This document shows positions 21,477-33,395 of a stretch of 64,000 nucleotides of DNA, in pieces. The notes under the pieces were generated by a model. The model saw nothing but the letters and a program-made list of their open reading frames with translations. It did not search any database and was not told the DNA's origin. Origin of the DNA: Adiantum capillus-veneris (lineage: Eukaryota > Streptophyta > Polypodiopsida > Polypodiales > Pteridaceae). The stretch lies in the NCBI GenBank assembly GCA_014529385.2, contig CM043945.1:97010612-97074611 (forward strand), given 5' to 3'. Made by a program: the position numbers and the translations under genes. Position 1 is the stretch's first letter; each line of letters starts with the position of its first letter.

Positions 21477-22136
21477 CACGATATACGTGGTTCACCCAAT
21501 GTGGGCTACATCCACAGGAAAGCAGCCACTCAATGGCTTTAGCACTTCAAACGAAGAAGTAGTTTACAAAGGGATTAAACTCTTGATAGAGCTCCCACCT
21601 TGCTTCACTCTCACCACCTCACACTCACCTTGTTGCATCAACTTCACACTATGAAATTTGTGTAGAAATGGCCTCCTTTTATAGGCCAAAAGGGCTGCTC
21701 TCTCTTATGAGAGATAGCCATGTGTAGCCGCCCTTGTGCGAATAAGTCCAAATCGGACCCTCCAATCCGCCCATGTGTGGCCGCCCTTGAGAAGACAAGT
21801 CCGCTTTTGAATTCGGCCACCGGCCACCGGCCACCGGCCATTGACTTCCGACCACCGGCCATCGGCCATTGACTACTGGCCACCGGCCAACCGACCGGTT
21901 GTTTTCAGACCACTTTCCGGCCGCCGTCCGGCCATAATATTCCGGCGAAAAAAAGTCTCGGGGGCCTCTGCCCCCGAGGCCTCTAAAGTTGCCCCTGATT
22001 CTTGTCCGTGAAAATTTTGGTTTCCGGTGAGTGATTTTCCTTCACACACGATGGCTTCTCCTCATAATGGGGGCCTTACAAATGTGCGCTTTTACCACAG
22101 AAAATTACAAGGGTAAATCGGGCTCCATACTTAACA
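21337..22136 (-). repeat. 3' LTR of copia-1
   Basis: 800 bp. On the minus strand it runs TGTTAAGTATGGAGCC to TTTTCTAACA. It contains a (GA)n run at about 21427-21472 and a short CCGGCCA-type repeat at about 21815-21895. A polypurine tract lies directly inside it: the minus strand reads AAGTGGGAGATTG at 22137-22149. Confidence 0.93.
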
Positions 22137-22196
22137 ATCTCCCACTTGGAGACTGATCTCCAAACCAAACCTGTGACTGCTTTCCATTATGGCTTC

Positions 22197-23768
22197 TTAT
22201 CCTTGAATGCCGATTGAAGATGAGCAAAAGCTCAACTTCTCCTTGTTGACCACCTTTGTAAACATGTCTGCAGGATTTTCACTTGTATGCACCTTTCCTA
22301 GCTTTAGCTGTCCCTCTTCCAAAAGAGTGCATATGAAGTGATATCTCACCTCAATGTGCTTTGTCCTTGAATGAAAGGCTGAGTTCTTCGCAAGATGGAT
22401 AGCGCTTTGGCTATCACTGTACAAGACACAATTGTCTTGTTTGAATTTAAGCTCTTCTAAGAATCTGTGAAGCCACAGAATTTATTTGCTTGCCTCTGTC
22501 ATTGCTACATACTCTGCTTTCGTGGTAGAAAGTGAAACCACTTTCTGTAGCTTTGAAGCCAAGCTTACTGCTGTGCCTCCAACCGTGAACACATAGCCAG
22601 TAGTCCTCCTTCGAGTATCTTTGTCACCTGCCATATCTGCATCAGCATACCCTTCTAGAAAAATATCAATTCCTCCAAAATACAAAGCATTTGTTGTTGT
22701 CTCTTTTAGATACCTAAGTATCCACTTCACAGCTTGCCAATGCTATTTACCTGGGTTGTCCGTGAACCTACTCACAACTCCCACTGCATGTGCAATGTCT
22801 GGCCTTGTCCAGACCATAGCATACATTAGAGAACCTACCGCTGCAGCATATGGAACTCTAGACATATAGGCTATCTCCTCTTGTGTCTTTGGACACATAT
22901 CCTTCGTTAGTTTAAAATGACCAGCCAAAGGTGTAGAAACTGGTTTTTCATTTTGCATTGCAAACCTTTCTAGTACCTTCTTGATGTAATCTTCTTGAGA
23001 TAGATTTATTGTCTTCTTCGTCCTGTCCCTTGATATTTTCATACCAAGTATCCTCTTTGCAGCACCTAAATCTTTCATTGAAAAAGATTTAAACAGCTCC
23101 TCTTTTAGGTCTTTGATGTCCTGCATGTTAGCACTTGCAATCAGCATGTCATGAACATACAACATTAGGATGATGAACTTCTCATCTCCCAAATTCTTCG
23201 TGTAGACACAGTGATCCGAGTTGCATCTTGTGAATCCATGATCCAATATCCATCGATCAAACTTCAAGTACCATTGTCTTGATGCTTGCTTTAAACCATA
23301 CAAGCTCTTCTTTAATCTGCAAACCATTTTCTCCTTACCTTTTACTTCATACCCCTTTGGTTGAAGCATGTAAATTTCCTCCTCTAAGTCACCGTGAGGG
23401 AATGCCGTATTTACATCCATTTGCTCGAGATTTAAATCATGAGCAGCCACAAGGCTTAAGACAAGCCTAATTGAGTTCATTTTTACAACAGGAGAAAATA
23501 TTTCATTGAAGTCAATACCTTTCTTTTGAGAAAACCCTTTTACCACAAGCCTAGACTTGTACCTTTTCTTCCCACCTTCTTCTTCCTTCAGCTTGTACAC
23601 CCATTTGTTTTGAAGTGCCCACTTACCTTTATGCAACTCAATCAACTCCCATGTTTGGTTGCGTTGTAGTGAGTTCATCTCCACTTGCATGCTCTTCGTC
23701 CATTCTTCTTTGGATTCATGTTGCATAGCTTCTTCGTATGATTCCGGCTCTCCAGAATCTGAGATCAA
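22197..23768 (-). pseudogene. copia-1 reverse transcriptase and RNase H
   Basis: The reverse transcriptase runs from NQTWELIELHKGKWALQNKW through KARLVVKGFSQKKGIDFNE-type sequence, MDVNTAFPHGDLEEEIYM and CRLKKSLYGLKQASRQW. The catalytic motif near 23150 reads YVHD instead of YVDD, which should abolish polymerase activity. RNase H follows with SLASKLQKVVSLSTTKAEYVA and CVLYSDSQSAIHLAKNSAFH, ending FTKVV. Stops at about 22740 and 22479 separate the three open pieces. The usual product copies element RNA into DNA. Confidence 0.9.
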
Positions 23769-23855
23769 GAGATGGTTGAAGGAAGGAACAAACCTTTCTG
23801 GAGGTCTACTTGCTCTTGTAGATCTTCAGGGAATAGGTTGAGGCTCCTCATTTGG

Positions 23856-24680
23856 TTAACGTTGTTGCACATTGTCACCGTTTGTTGCAGTCCTTGAGTC
23901 TTCACCGTCCTCGAGCTCAATGTACTCATCACCTGTTTCTTTTGTTTGTTTTCTTTCCAAGTAATCTTTGTACATATTTTGTTCGTTAAAAATTACATCC
24001 CTACTCCTTAAGATTTTACCATCTTCAGGATTCCATAGGCGATACCCAAAGTCACCTTCTCCATAGCCAATAAAGAAACACTTTTTGGACTTTGCATCTA
24101 GCTTTGATCTTAGGCTTCTATCTATGTGCATGAAAGCCTCACACCCAAACACTTTGAGAAATGCATAATTCACCGGTTTACCTGTCCATGCCTCTTCTGG
24201 AACTCCCCCATCCAATGCCGTTGAGGGTGACCGATTGATGAAGTACACAGACGTACTTACAGCTTCCGCCCAAAGCTCAAGCGGTAGGCCTGCATGTAGC
24301 CGCATGCTTCATGCTCGTTCCATGATTTTCCTGTTCATCCTTTCCGAAATCCCATTTTGTTGAGGTGTCCTTGGGGTTGTCCTTTGCCTCCGAATGCCAT
24401 TGCTAGCACAAAAGCTTTCAAAAGCTTGACTGCAATATTCGCCTCCATTGTCGGATCTGAGGCATTTAACCTTGGTACCTGTTTCATTCTCCACAAAGGC
24501 TTTCCACCTTTGAAATATGGAAAATACATCGGATTTATTCTTCATGACATAAACCCATGTTTTTCTAGTCGCATCGTCTATGAATGTTACATAGTACAAT
24601 GAGCCACCAAGTGATGGTGTACTTCCAAGACCCCAAACATCAGAATGAACCAACTCAAGTTTTTTATTTTTTTCTTTCAT
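23856..24680 (-). pseudogene. copia-1 integrase core
   Basis: The DDE core is recognisable: LELVHSDVWG (first Asp), CLRSDNGGEY (second Asp) and PQQNGISERMN (Glu). It is followed by LPLELWAEA and the GYRLWNPEDGKILRSRDV region typical of copia integrases. A TGA at about 24306-24308, apparently from a CGA codon, splits it. It is out of frame with the upstream gag-protease piece through a slip in an A-rich run near 24665-24680. Further stops between 23768 and 23856 cut it off from reverse transcriptase. Confidence 0.9.
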
Positions 24681-26091
24681 TTCCTGATTTTTGAAATTTT
24701 ACCCTCTTTTGTTTACCATAAACACAATCTTCACAGAACTCTAAGTCCACTTCTTTCAAACCTGGTAGAAGCTTCTTTGTTTGAAGGATTTGCATTCCTT
24801 TGGCACTCATATGCCCAAGTCGATAGTGCCACACTGCACTATCAAATTCTGTAGTTGCTGCACAAGCTGAAGGTTGCATGCTAACAGTACACAAGTAAAG
24901 TGTACTGATCTTTTCTCCCTTGGCAACCACCAAAGATCCCTTTGAGATCTTCCACCGTTTGTTACCGAATGCAATGTTGTGACCTTCATCGTCCAATTGT
25001 CCTGTAGAGATTAAATTTTTGCGAAGAGAAGGAACATGCCTAACATCTTTAAGCTTCCATTCATTTTCGTTAGCAGTTTTGACAGAAACTGTACCTTTGC
25101 CGACAATCTCACAAGCTTCATCATCTCCCAAGTATACATACCCAAAATTACCTTTGGTGTAGTCTTGGAAATGTTGCTTGTGTGGTGTCGCATGGAATGA
25201 AGCCTCGGAATCTACTATCCAGGAATTAGACACATTGTCTAATGAGAGAATTAGAGCATCTTGCTCTACTTTACGTGCCACATTGGCCTCCGATGTTGGC
25301 TTGTTGTCTTGAGACTCTGTCTCCTTCTTCTTCTTGGACCAGCAATCCTTCTTGACGTGGCCCTTCTTGCCGCAGTTCCAACATTCAAGAACTGACTTTG
25401 TGCGTGACTTGCTCCGCCTTGAGCGATCACGACCCTTTTGGTTTTTGAACCTCTCCTTAGGCCTTCCTCTTGTTTCCACTGATAGTGCAGCACTTGATGA
25501 TTCTCCTGTGCTTCTCCTTCGCATTTCCTCGCTTAGGAGAACACCCACAACATCATCAAACTTAAGAGTATTTGTGCCAGAGATAGAATTACTTACAGCC
25601 ATAACAAGGCTGTCCCAACTATCCGGTAGAGATGATAGTATAAGGAGAGCTTGCACTTCGTCATCGAAATTGATTTTCACTGATCGAAGTTGACTTATGT
25701 TTGTGTTAAAGTCATTTATGTGTTCTGCAACTGAACCATTCTCTGCCATCTTTAGATTGAACAAGCGCTTCATAAGAAATACCTTATTGGATGCTGATGG
25801 TTTCTCGTAGAAGTCGTCAAGTGACTTCATCAAGTCCTCAGTGGTCTTCATTTACGAAACATTGAAGGCCACCGTTGACGCCAAGCTTAACCGGATTGTT
25901 CCCAGTGCCTTTCGATCAAGGACAATCCATGCTTCATCTGCCATTGTTGCGGGCTTCTTCTCAAGATCGCCTAGTGGCAAATAGAGGTCCTTCTGGTAGA
26001 GATAGTCTTCAATCTGCATCTTCCAATGTTGGTAGTTTTTGCCGTTGAACTTCTCAATCTTGAGCTTTCCTTCCTCCGCCATAACTCCCAC
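24664..26091 (-). pseudogene. copia-1 gag, zinc knuckle, protease and GAG-pre-integrase region
   Basis: The start at 26091 gives MAEEGKLKIEKFNGKNYQHW, typical of copia gag. A TAA at about 25852-25854 then breaks it before KTTEDLMKSLDDFYEK. The gag domain continues to about 25530. One CCHC knuckle follows (CWNCGKKGHVKKDC, about 25350-25390), then the protease loop WIVDSEASFHAT, where the expected Gly of DSGA is Glu and activity is doubtful. The pre-integrase H-C zinc region ends FCEDCVYGKQKRVKF. Apart from that TAA the 395-codon block is open. Confidence 0.9.
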
Positions 26092-26141
26092 TCAATTCAA
26101 GGAATCCTTTCCTTGAGATAATTTAGCTACGAGCAAACCTT

Positions 26142-26153
26142 GCTATGATACCA
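26142..26153 (-). other. primer-binding site of copia-1
   Basis: The minus strand reads TGGTATCATAGC two bases after the 5' LTR end, one mismatch from the initiator tRNA-Met complement. Confidence 0.75.
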
Positions 26154-26155
26154 GT

Positions 26156-26924
26156 TGTTAGAAAATAAGACGTAGCTAAATAGATTTTTGAGTAGATTAC
26201 TTAATGGAGAGAGATAGATTTCACACACAAGAGATTACAGAGTAGAGAGAGAGAGAGAGAGAGAGAGTACACACGATATACGTGGTTCACCCAATGTGGG
26301 CTACGTCCACGGGAAAGCAGCCACTCAATGGCTTTAGCACTTCAAAAGAAGAAGTAGTTTACAAAGGGATTAAACCCTTGATAGAGCTCCCGCCTTGCTT
26401 CACTCTCACCACCTCACACTCACCTTGTTGCATCAACTTCACACTATGAAATGTGTGTAGAAATGGCCTCCTTTTATAGGCCAAAAGGGCTGCCCTCTCT
26501 TATGAGAGACATCCATGTGTAGCCGCCCTTGTGCGAATAAGTCCAAATCGGACCCTCCAATCCGCCCATGTGTGGCCGCCCTTGAGAAGACAAGTCCGCT
26601 TTTGAATTCGGCCACCGGCCACCGGCCATTGACTTCCGACCACCGGCCATCGGTCATTGACTACTGGCCACCGGCCAACCGACCGGTTGTTTTTCAACCA
26701 CTTTCCGGCCGCCGTCCGGTCATAATATTCCGGCGAAAAAAAGTCTCGGGGGCCTCTGCCCCCGAGGCCTCTAAAGTTGCCCCTGATTCTTGTCCGTGAA
26801 AATTTTGGTTTCCGATGAGTGATTTTCCTTCACACACGATGGCTTCTCCTCATAATGGAGGCCTTACAAATGTGCGCTTTTACCACAGAAAATTACAAGG
26901 GTAAATCAGCCTCCATACTTAACA
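26156..26924 (-). repeat. 5' LTR of copia-1
   Basis: 769 bp, collinear with 21337-22136. It is shorter mainly because its (GA)n run (26244-26267) is about half as long and one CCGGCCA repeat is missing. Confidence 0.93.
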
Positions 26925-28258
26925 CTGTGTCTTTTCTTCTCTCCTCTCCTCTCTTCTCTCTCTCGTCATGCTTGTGTAGCACCCCGCTCTAGGAGGTGCA
27001 CCTGCATATGCGCTCTCGTTGTATCTCGCTCTCTATCTCTCTTTGTTCATGTATAGCTGGATTACACGCTCGTGGGTTTTTCCAGGTATGTAGATCTATC
27101 GTTTTATGCCATGAAGTATGTTGTTTTTGGTATATTGCAGTGCCACCTTGCCTTCCATTTGCAGCAGTGGCATCAAAGCATAGGTTACACTCCAAGACTA
27201 AAGATTTTTGACAAGTAGCAGCTAAGTGTTTTGTTTTCTTATGCTTGTAGATTTTGTTAATTGCTTCAATTTATAATAATTACTGTCGATTATATGAGAT
27301 GGATAGTGATCGTTAGAAACTGAAGAGAGTCCATTCTTTGTTTTCTCTATATAGTGATTGCGAGTGTAATTATGTTGATTAAACATAATACTAAAATGTA
27401 TTAAACTAAATGATACAGGGTCACTCAATGGTGAAAAAAGAGAGGAATAGTGCATAGCCCTAGATATGATATTGCGAAGAGTAGATGCAACATAAGAAAA
27501 TTTTAGTTGTCTCTAATGACATAGGAACACACATATTGATCTCTTTCTTGATAGAGAGCGAAAACGCCATAGTAATCTCTTTAGGTTAGAGGGAGAAGTT
27601 GAATAAAATTGTAAGAAGAAGAAAAAGAAGAAGAAGAGTCGAACGAGAATTTACCCTGGTAGGAGAAACTCAAAGAGATATGGAAGAATCCCAATCATGT
27701 CCGCATGACACAGGGAAAATCAAGGATGGTAAAGGGAGTTTGAATATGAGATTAAACTTAAAAGAGTAGCTCGTTGTGGGAATCAACCCTGACTAAACTT
27801 CAAAAGTCACAAAATGATTGGTACTGAATGGGCAGCGTGGATCAATATATCAAAGATCCTCCTCATCTGCTGGAAAAGGCACCAAAGGCATGCTACTTAA
27901 TTGTGGATGTGAGTGCAAGGTAAGGAATTGTTGCCAGTAAACCGATAAACCATGGGCCTACGACACCAGTTTCTGCAGTCTGCATCTGACAATGTCAATT
28001 ATATGCAAGTGGACTACAAAATCAAGATGAAGGTAGCAGGACACAATAGCCTATCGGGCCTGAGGATGTTGATAACTACATGAATTCACTTGGCAAAGGT
28101 GTACCACATGAAGGGATGATTGCCCACTCGCACTGTAGTACTTGCCAACCATTGTCAAGCAAGAGCCCACATTCCCTTGCATGTAGAGGACTTTAACGAG
28201 TGACAAATCCGCAACCCACACTTTCAATGGCCACCAAACCACCACACCACCCATGTTG
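26925..28258. other. unassigned interval upstream of the LINE
   Basis: No gene is recognised. It contains CT-rich stretches at about 26936-26962 and purine-rich GAAGAAGAAAAAGAAGAAG near 27617-27640. Confidence 0.35.
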
Positions 28259-28261
28259 TGA

Positions 28262-28327
<66 letters not shown>
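28259..28327. repeat. (CT)n microsatellite
   Basis: About 69 bp of CT dinucleotides with one interruption. It directly abuts the point where LINE coding similarity begins. Confidence 0.9.
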
Positions 28328-28329
<2 letters not shown>

Positions 28330-28331
<2 letters not shown>

Positions 28332-30571
28332 TTGTACCTCTCTTCAAGGCAGTGGACCCCATAGTGCCAGGGAACTACCGTACTATTATGATAGGGCACA
28401 CATTGGCACGGTTGTATGCATCCATTCTTGAACAACAACTGAGTAAATGGGTAGAAAATGAGGGCATACAAGCAGCACGACAAGCTGGATTCAGGAGGGG
28501 TTTCTCCACTTTGGACCATATTCTTACACTCAGAGCCATTATTGAGGAGGGTCGGGCACATGAGAGATGGATGTATTACTGCTTTGTGGACTTCCGCAAA
28601 GCATTTGACACAGTGCCGAGAGCCAGATTGATGCACAGGCTACTGAAGTTGGGAGTACCCACAGAGATCATATGGGGGATCATGGCTTTATACGGCTCAG
28701 TGAGACTGGCACTCTTGAGGGGATTTCTGACATTGTTCATTCCACTATTGGAGTGAAACAGGGGTGTCCTTTGTCCCCTACACTTTTTGGTATGTATGTA
28801 GATGAGGTCTCTGACTACATTGACAGAGAGGGTGACAGAGGCGCTCAGCTCGCAGGGACATGGATCCCTTTATTATTATATGTTGATGATATTGTGTTGA
28901 TATCAGAGTCACCAGAGGGCATGCAGAGACATTTAGATGCATTGCACAACTTTGCAGAGGATAGTGGACTGTCTGTGAACCTCGGTAAAACCAAGGTTAT
29001 GGTGTTTAACACCACACCACAATGGGTCAAGAAATCGGCACTTGCACTCGTATATGGTCAGGACACTGTGGAGTACACAGATGAATATACATATCTGGGG
29101 GTGGTATTCACGGGACGGAGGTTTACTCTGATGAGAGCAACAGAGACTAGACTGTCCACAGCCTATGCGGCATTGGGAGGGCTAGAGAGGATGTGGTCGG
29201 CAGGTTTAGTTTCAAGAACCACGAACAAAGTTATGGCTCTTTGATACTTTGGTTGCCTCAGCTATGCTTTATGGGGTCCAAGTGTAGGGATCATCTGTGA
29301 ATCATGACAGCTGGAGGAACATGGAGAGACCCTTGGTATTTATGATATCCCGGATGATTAGAGCCAAGGCCTCCGTACCACATGCGATTATTTGAGCGGA
29401 GGTAGCCGCCCCTCCTATAGAGATTGAGGCTCTTACCAGATCAGTGTCCTTTATGCACAATCTATGGGATACACATAGAGGCAGATATACTAGATTGGCT
29501 CTTGAGTCCTCTAGACAGTTAGCGATGCAGGGAGATGCATCATGTTGGTATGCACAAATGACCTCATGGTTTCAGAGGCATGGTCTCAGCATGGATAGAT
29601 TGCCTCCCTTTCAGTATTCCCTGGATGCACCCTCCTTGCTAGTCACACGGACGGAGATCACTAGACTCATACGTCAGGATCTTATACAGTTGGACACCAG
29701 GAGGACATGGGTAGAGCCGATGCAGGAGTTGGGCACGAAGATGGCTTTCTACAAAGAGCACCTTCTCCAACTTTCGAGAGATGGGTTTGTGACTCGTCCG
29801 AGCTACATGGACACTCATTTATCTCATGGTCTGCGATGTCCTATTGGTCAGATTCGCACATCCTCAAACCAGCTGGAGATTGAGACGGGTAGATTTTGAG
29901 GGATACCACCGGAGTCTAGGATATGTCAACTATGAAATAGAGAACCAAAGACAGAGCTACACTACATATGCAACTGCACTGTGTATTATGAGATACGAGG
30001 GCGCTTCCATTGCTTATTCAGGGAGGGTTTTGGACCCCTAGATAGAGTAATGAGGTATCAGGATCTGAGGTATCAGGATCAGAGATGCCTTGGCTTATAT
30101 CTACTTGAGCTACACCGACATAGAGATAGTCTGTTGGGGAGACATGGAGTACGACAGTCGCAGAGACAGATCACAGACTTCTTTGGATCAAGGGAGCCAA
30201 GAGACCAACCACCAACACAGGGTTGTACCCGCATTCATACTAGAGGCACCCTCATTGGCAGGGCGACTGAGCTCGGGAGATCGAGACGACCACGACCGAG
30301 ACACAGGAGCACACTCCATCGACGGAGACTCCAACAAAGGATCAGAGGCATTCTAGCACGACACCCAGATTGTCATTGAGGGCCTATTCTACATTTTCAC
30401 ATTACACATTTCACACTTCATTTTCAGTTTTCATTTTTTTTTGTACTTTCAGTACTTTTCGTACTTGAATTTCAGACATAATATTAGATTCACCACTTTG
30501 TATCTGATGGTCTCATAGGTCATTTTGGCCTTTTGAAGACGTTAATATATCATTTCATTTCATTTCATTTG
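28330..30571 (+). mobile_element. 5'-truncated LINE retrotransposon
   Basis: A non-LTR reverse transcriptase starts abruptly after a (CT)n tract, with no endonuclease or ORF1, as expected for 5' truncation. The 3' end is a run of about four CATTT units at 30550-30570, a simple-repeat tail of the kind that ends many LINEs, followed by a (GT)n run. No clear target duplication was found. Confidence 0.85.
28331..30050 (+). pseudogene. LINE reverse transcriptase and C-terminal region
   Basis: Reverse-transcriptase blocks appear in order: GNYRTIMIGHTLARLYASIL, QAGFRRGFSTLDHI, FVDFRKAFDTVPR, GVKQGCPLSPTLFGMYVDE, the catalytic YVDD at 28879-28890, and LSVNLGKTKVMVF. One frameshift near 28720 separates the first two open pieces, and stops at 29242-29244 and near 29394 interrupt the thumb region. 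Further C-terminal sequence (29444-29899) matches the long post-RT part of plant LINEs. A degraded Cys/His motif (ICQL...Y-CNC-TVYYEIRGRF in mixed frames, about 29915-30010) follows. The protein would prime reverse transcription on nicked DNA; this copy is dead. Confidence 0.85.
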
Positions 30572-31818
30572 TGTGTGTGTGTGTGGCACTTTTGGACAGC
30601 CATGCAGCCACTAACAACCAGCTCTTTCACTCTCTTTCCCCCCTGTCTAATTTCATGTCTCTCGTTCCCTGTCTTTCTCTCTCTGTTTGCAACGAGTAGA
30701 GATGAAAAATCCCCCAACTACCTGTAGCCCCTCTTTTTTCTGCCTACAGCCTTCACCACCACACACTTCGAATGCAGCCTGTGGCCAAGTATAGTGGAGC
30801 CATTATCACCTTACCATTTTTTTATCCACTACCTCTCACATGCTACTGTGTAGCGTCGAAGCTTATTAATTGATAGCCCTAATTGAGTTCAACAACCTCC
30901 CCCTTTTTGGCCAGCACCAACTGCAACCTCAAAATTTTGAGTGTGTGCATGCAGGATAGCGGCACTCTTTCTCTTATTCTCTCCCTAAATTGAACTCAAT
31001 CGATTAATGTTTTTTCTTTCCCTTCTACGCTCAATAGTAGCCCACTCGTTACCTGATTGTTTTTCGCCTCTCAATGCATAGGCTCCTTGACCTTGTTAGA
31101 AGGCCTTGCTCCATCTTCCCCTGTCTAACTGATCGAAGCGTGTTCCTGAGGTAGATTTTGCATGCCACTTGCGGTGCTGCCATTGTCTTCACCTTGTAGA
31201 CCACTACATGCACCTGTACGTGATTGCACAATTTCAATGATGTGGTGGTTTACGGTTCTGTGTTGTGCTATCGTGGTTGATTGGAACCACATATGCGATG
31301 GCTCCCACACAAGAGAATAAAATTATCCTATTCATGATGTGGACTACAGGAGTGAAGATTGTTCCTACGACATTACTAGAGCTGAATAAAACTCCATGAT
31401 AAGGGAAGGGACAATGGCTCCGAGCTCCAAAACCTCACGAAACACTGTATTCAGAGGGTTGTTGTAGTCACAAAATATTTCCAACCTCGTTAAATTTAGC
31501 TATCGTTGCATCCAGGTTTTGTGCTCCTCTATGACATCTACACTAGCAACAACCTTCATCGACCTAAGGTTGCCAAGTTGAACGCAATAAGAAAAGGGAC
31601 GCATTGCAAAAGGCTATTGTGGTGATAGGGCCGAAAGAAGCAGAACATGTAATGATGGACAAAGAAACCTATCCTCTCTCTTTCTCCCTTGCTAGTTTAG
31701 CTAAACATGCACAATCTCAGTAAAGGATGAGCACAACAATCCCCCTTCCTTAATCTGCACCACTTTTGCCTTATTTTTGTGTTTTAAGATGAAGATATAA
31801 TTTTTGGGTTGGTGTTAT
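30572..31818. other. unassigned interval before element C
   Basis: A (GT)n run at 30570-30583 opens the interval. No coding or repeat structure is recognised after it. The last five bases (GTTAT, 31814-31818) would be the left target duplication of element C. Confidence 0.35.
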
Positions 31819-32390
31819 TGTTATCCGCAAGCTAACTCATGTAACATTTTTCGAGAGCTTTTATTGTAAAAACACTTATTTTTGCGATAAATCAGAAACA
31901 CAGTACTTATTTTTCAAGTGGATATTGTAATTGATGAATTAAGACTATAAGCTTTTAGATTGTATCAATTTATCTTTAGTTAAAGCTCTCAGATTATTAA
32001 TTTTTGAACAAAGAAACCTTGGCTAAGGTATAAAAGTCATTTTTTATAAGTTATTTTCAAGTTTTGGATAATATAAACACAGCGTAAGCTAACGCTGCTC
32101 ACTTCTCTCTTTCTCGTGCTTCCTACTCCCTTTCTGGTTGTCACGTTGTAATGTCGCTGTTGCGTTGCAACCGCAGGTAAGAGCTCTATGCATTGACATA
32201 AACATATCATGGTAAATTGTAGATTTTGACATCGCCCACAACCCGCGGTCTAATTTCATAATAAGTAGGAATTTAAGTTAGAAAATCACAAAGTAAGTAT
32301 AAGCGGGATATTGGGACATCATTGCGAAGCATTTAGATGCATTTGGGATCAAAAACGACTAGGTAAAAAACTTAGTGATCTTAATAATCG

Positions 32391-33111
32391 TGTCATAAAA
32401 ACTAATATCTAACCAACCCAAATGATTTTCTCATATTGAACTGATCACTTAGTATGGGAGAATAAACAGGAACAAGGGTTAAGATATTAAGATGTGCTTA
32501 TATATCTATCTCAATACGAGGCCAATGGTAAAGGGCCCCAAATGAGAGATGGTCTATCAAAGAGCAAAGCTAACCAATGGAACATAAGACCTTAGGCTTA
32601 GCTTCATTGAAGAGACCTCCAATAGTTAAAAAGTCCTTTGACCTTAGGTAAGCTAGGGCTGAGCTTCAGGTCAGAACTCGGCCCAAGCTTGAGGTGGGAA
32701 CCCGGCCCAAGCTTAAGGTGCTTGAGGTGCTTGATGACTGATGTACTTGAGATGCTTGAGGTGCTTGATGATTGAGATGCTTGACATGCTTGAGATGCTA
32801 GAGTTGTACTTGAGGTGAGAACCTAGCCCAAGCTTGAAGTGCTTAAGGACCAAGCTTGTGGTGGAAACTAGGCCTATGCATGAGGGGCTTGAGGTGTCAA
32901 AAAGTCAAGATTCAATCCTTACAAGGAGGGGGAGAGCCCTACAAGAGGGAGATGAGAGAGAACACCCACACACTCACACAAGGCATGCATGGTACAAAGA
33001 AAGCAAAGGGGACACTAGTCAAGTTCCTCCTCATGTTGCCCTCATGGTGTGCGTGAAGCCTATTGGTTGGCCACCCAAGGGGTCCAATGATAATTTAGGA
33101 GATTTAATATG
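32391..33111 (+). repeat. element D, truncated 5' LTR copy
   Basis: It is collinear with 33396-34092, from TGTCATAAAAACTAATATC to AATTTAGGAGATTT, where similarity stops. Both copies hold a minisatellite of about 10-bp GAGRTGCTTG units (here about 32690-32810). Short ORFs in this region reflect the repeat and are not genes. Confidence 0.8.
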
Positions 33112-33395
33112 CACAAATTTTAAGAAGTATGCATGCTTAGAATCATGTTTTTGATGACGACGTCTCTCAAACACCAGGTAGAATCTCTACTTTGGGAGAA
33201 TAAAAAGGACTAAAGAGCAGACATGCTTGTGACTTCTATGTCTCCCAAGCACCAAATGGATTAGTCATCCATCTTGGAAAGATGTTGTATGGTAAAAAGG
33301 GATCCCCTACCCGCTAAGTAAGATTGACTAATGACTAGGGCTTTATCTCTTCTACCTCATAGTCGAGAACGACTATGATTTCAAGAGAGAGGTAA

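Larger units (their letters stand above)
21337..26924 (-). mobile_element. copia-1: complete Ty1/copia element with broken ORFs
   Basis: A 5.59-kb minus-strand element with two LTRs (21337-22136 and 26156-26924) that are nearly identical apart from microsatellite length and small indels, implying a fairly recent insertion. Flanks are TTGTG and CTGTG, four of five matching. The order gag, protease, integrase, reverse transcriptase, RNase H is that of Ty1/copia. At least six in-frame stops, one frameshift and a changed polymerase motif show that this copy cannot encode its own proteins. Confidence 0.93.
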
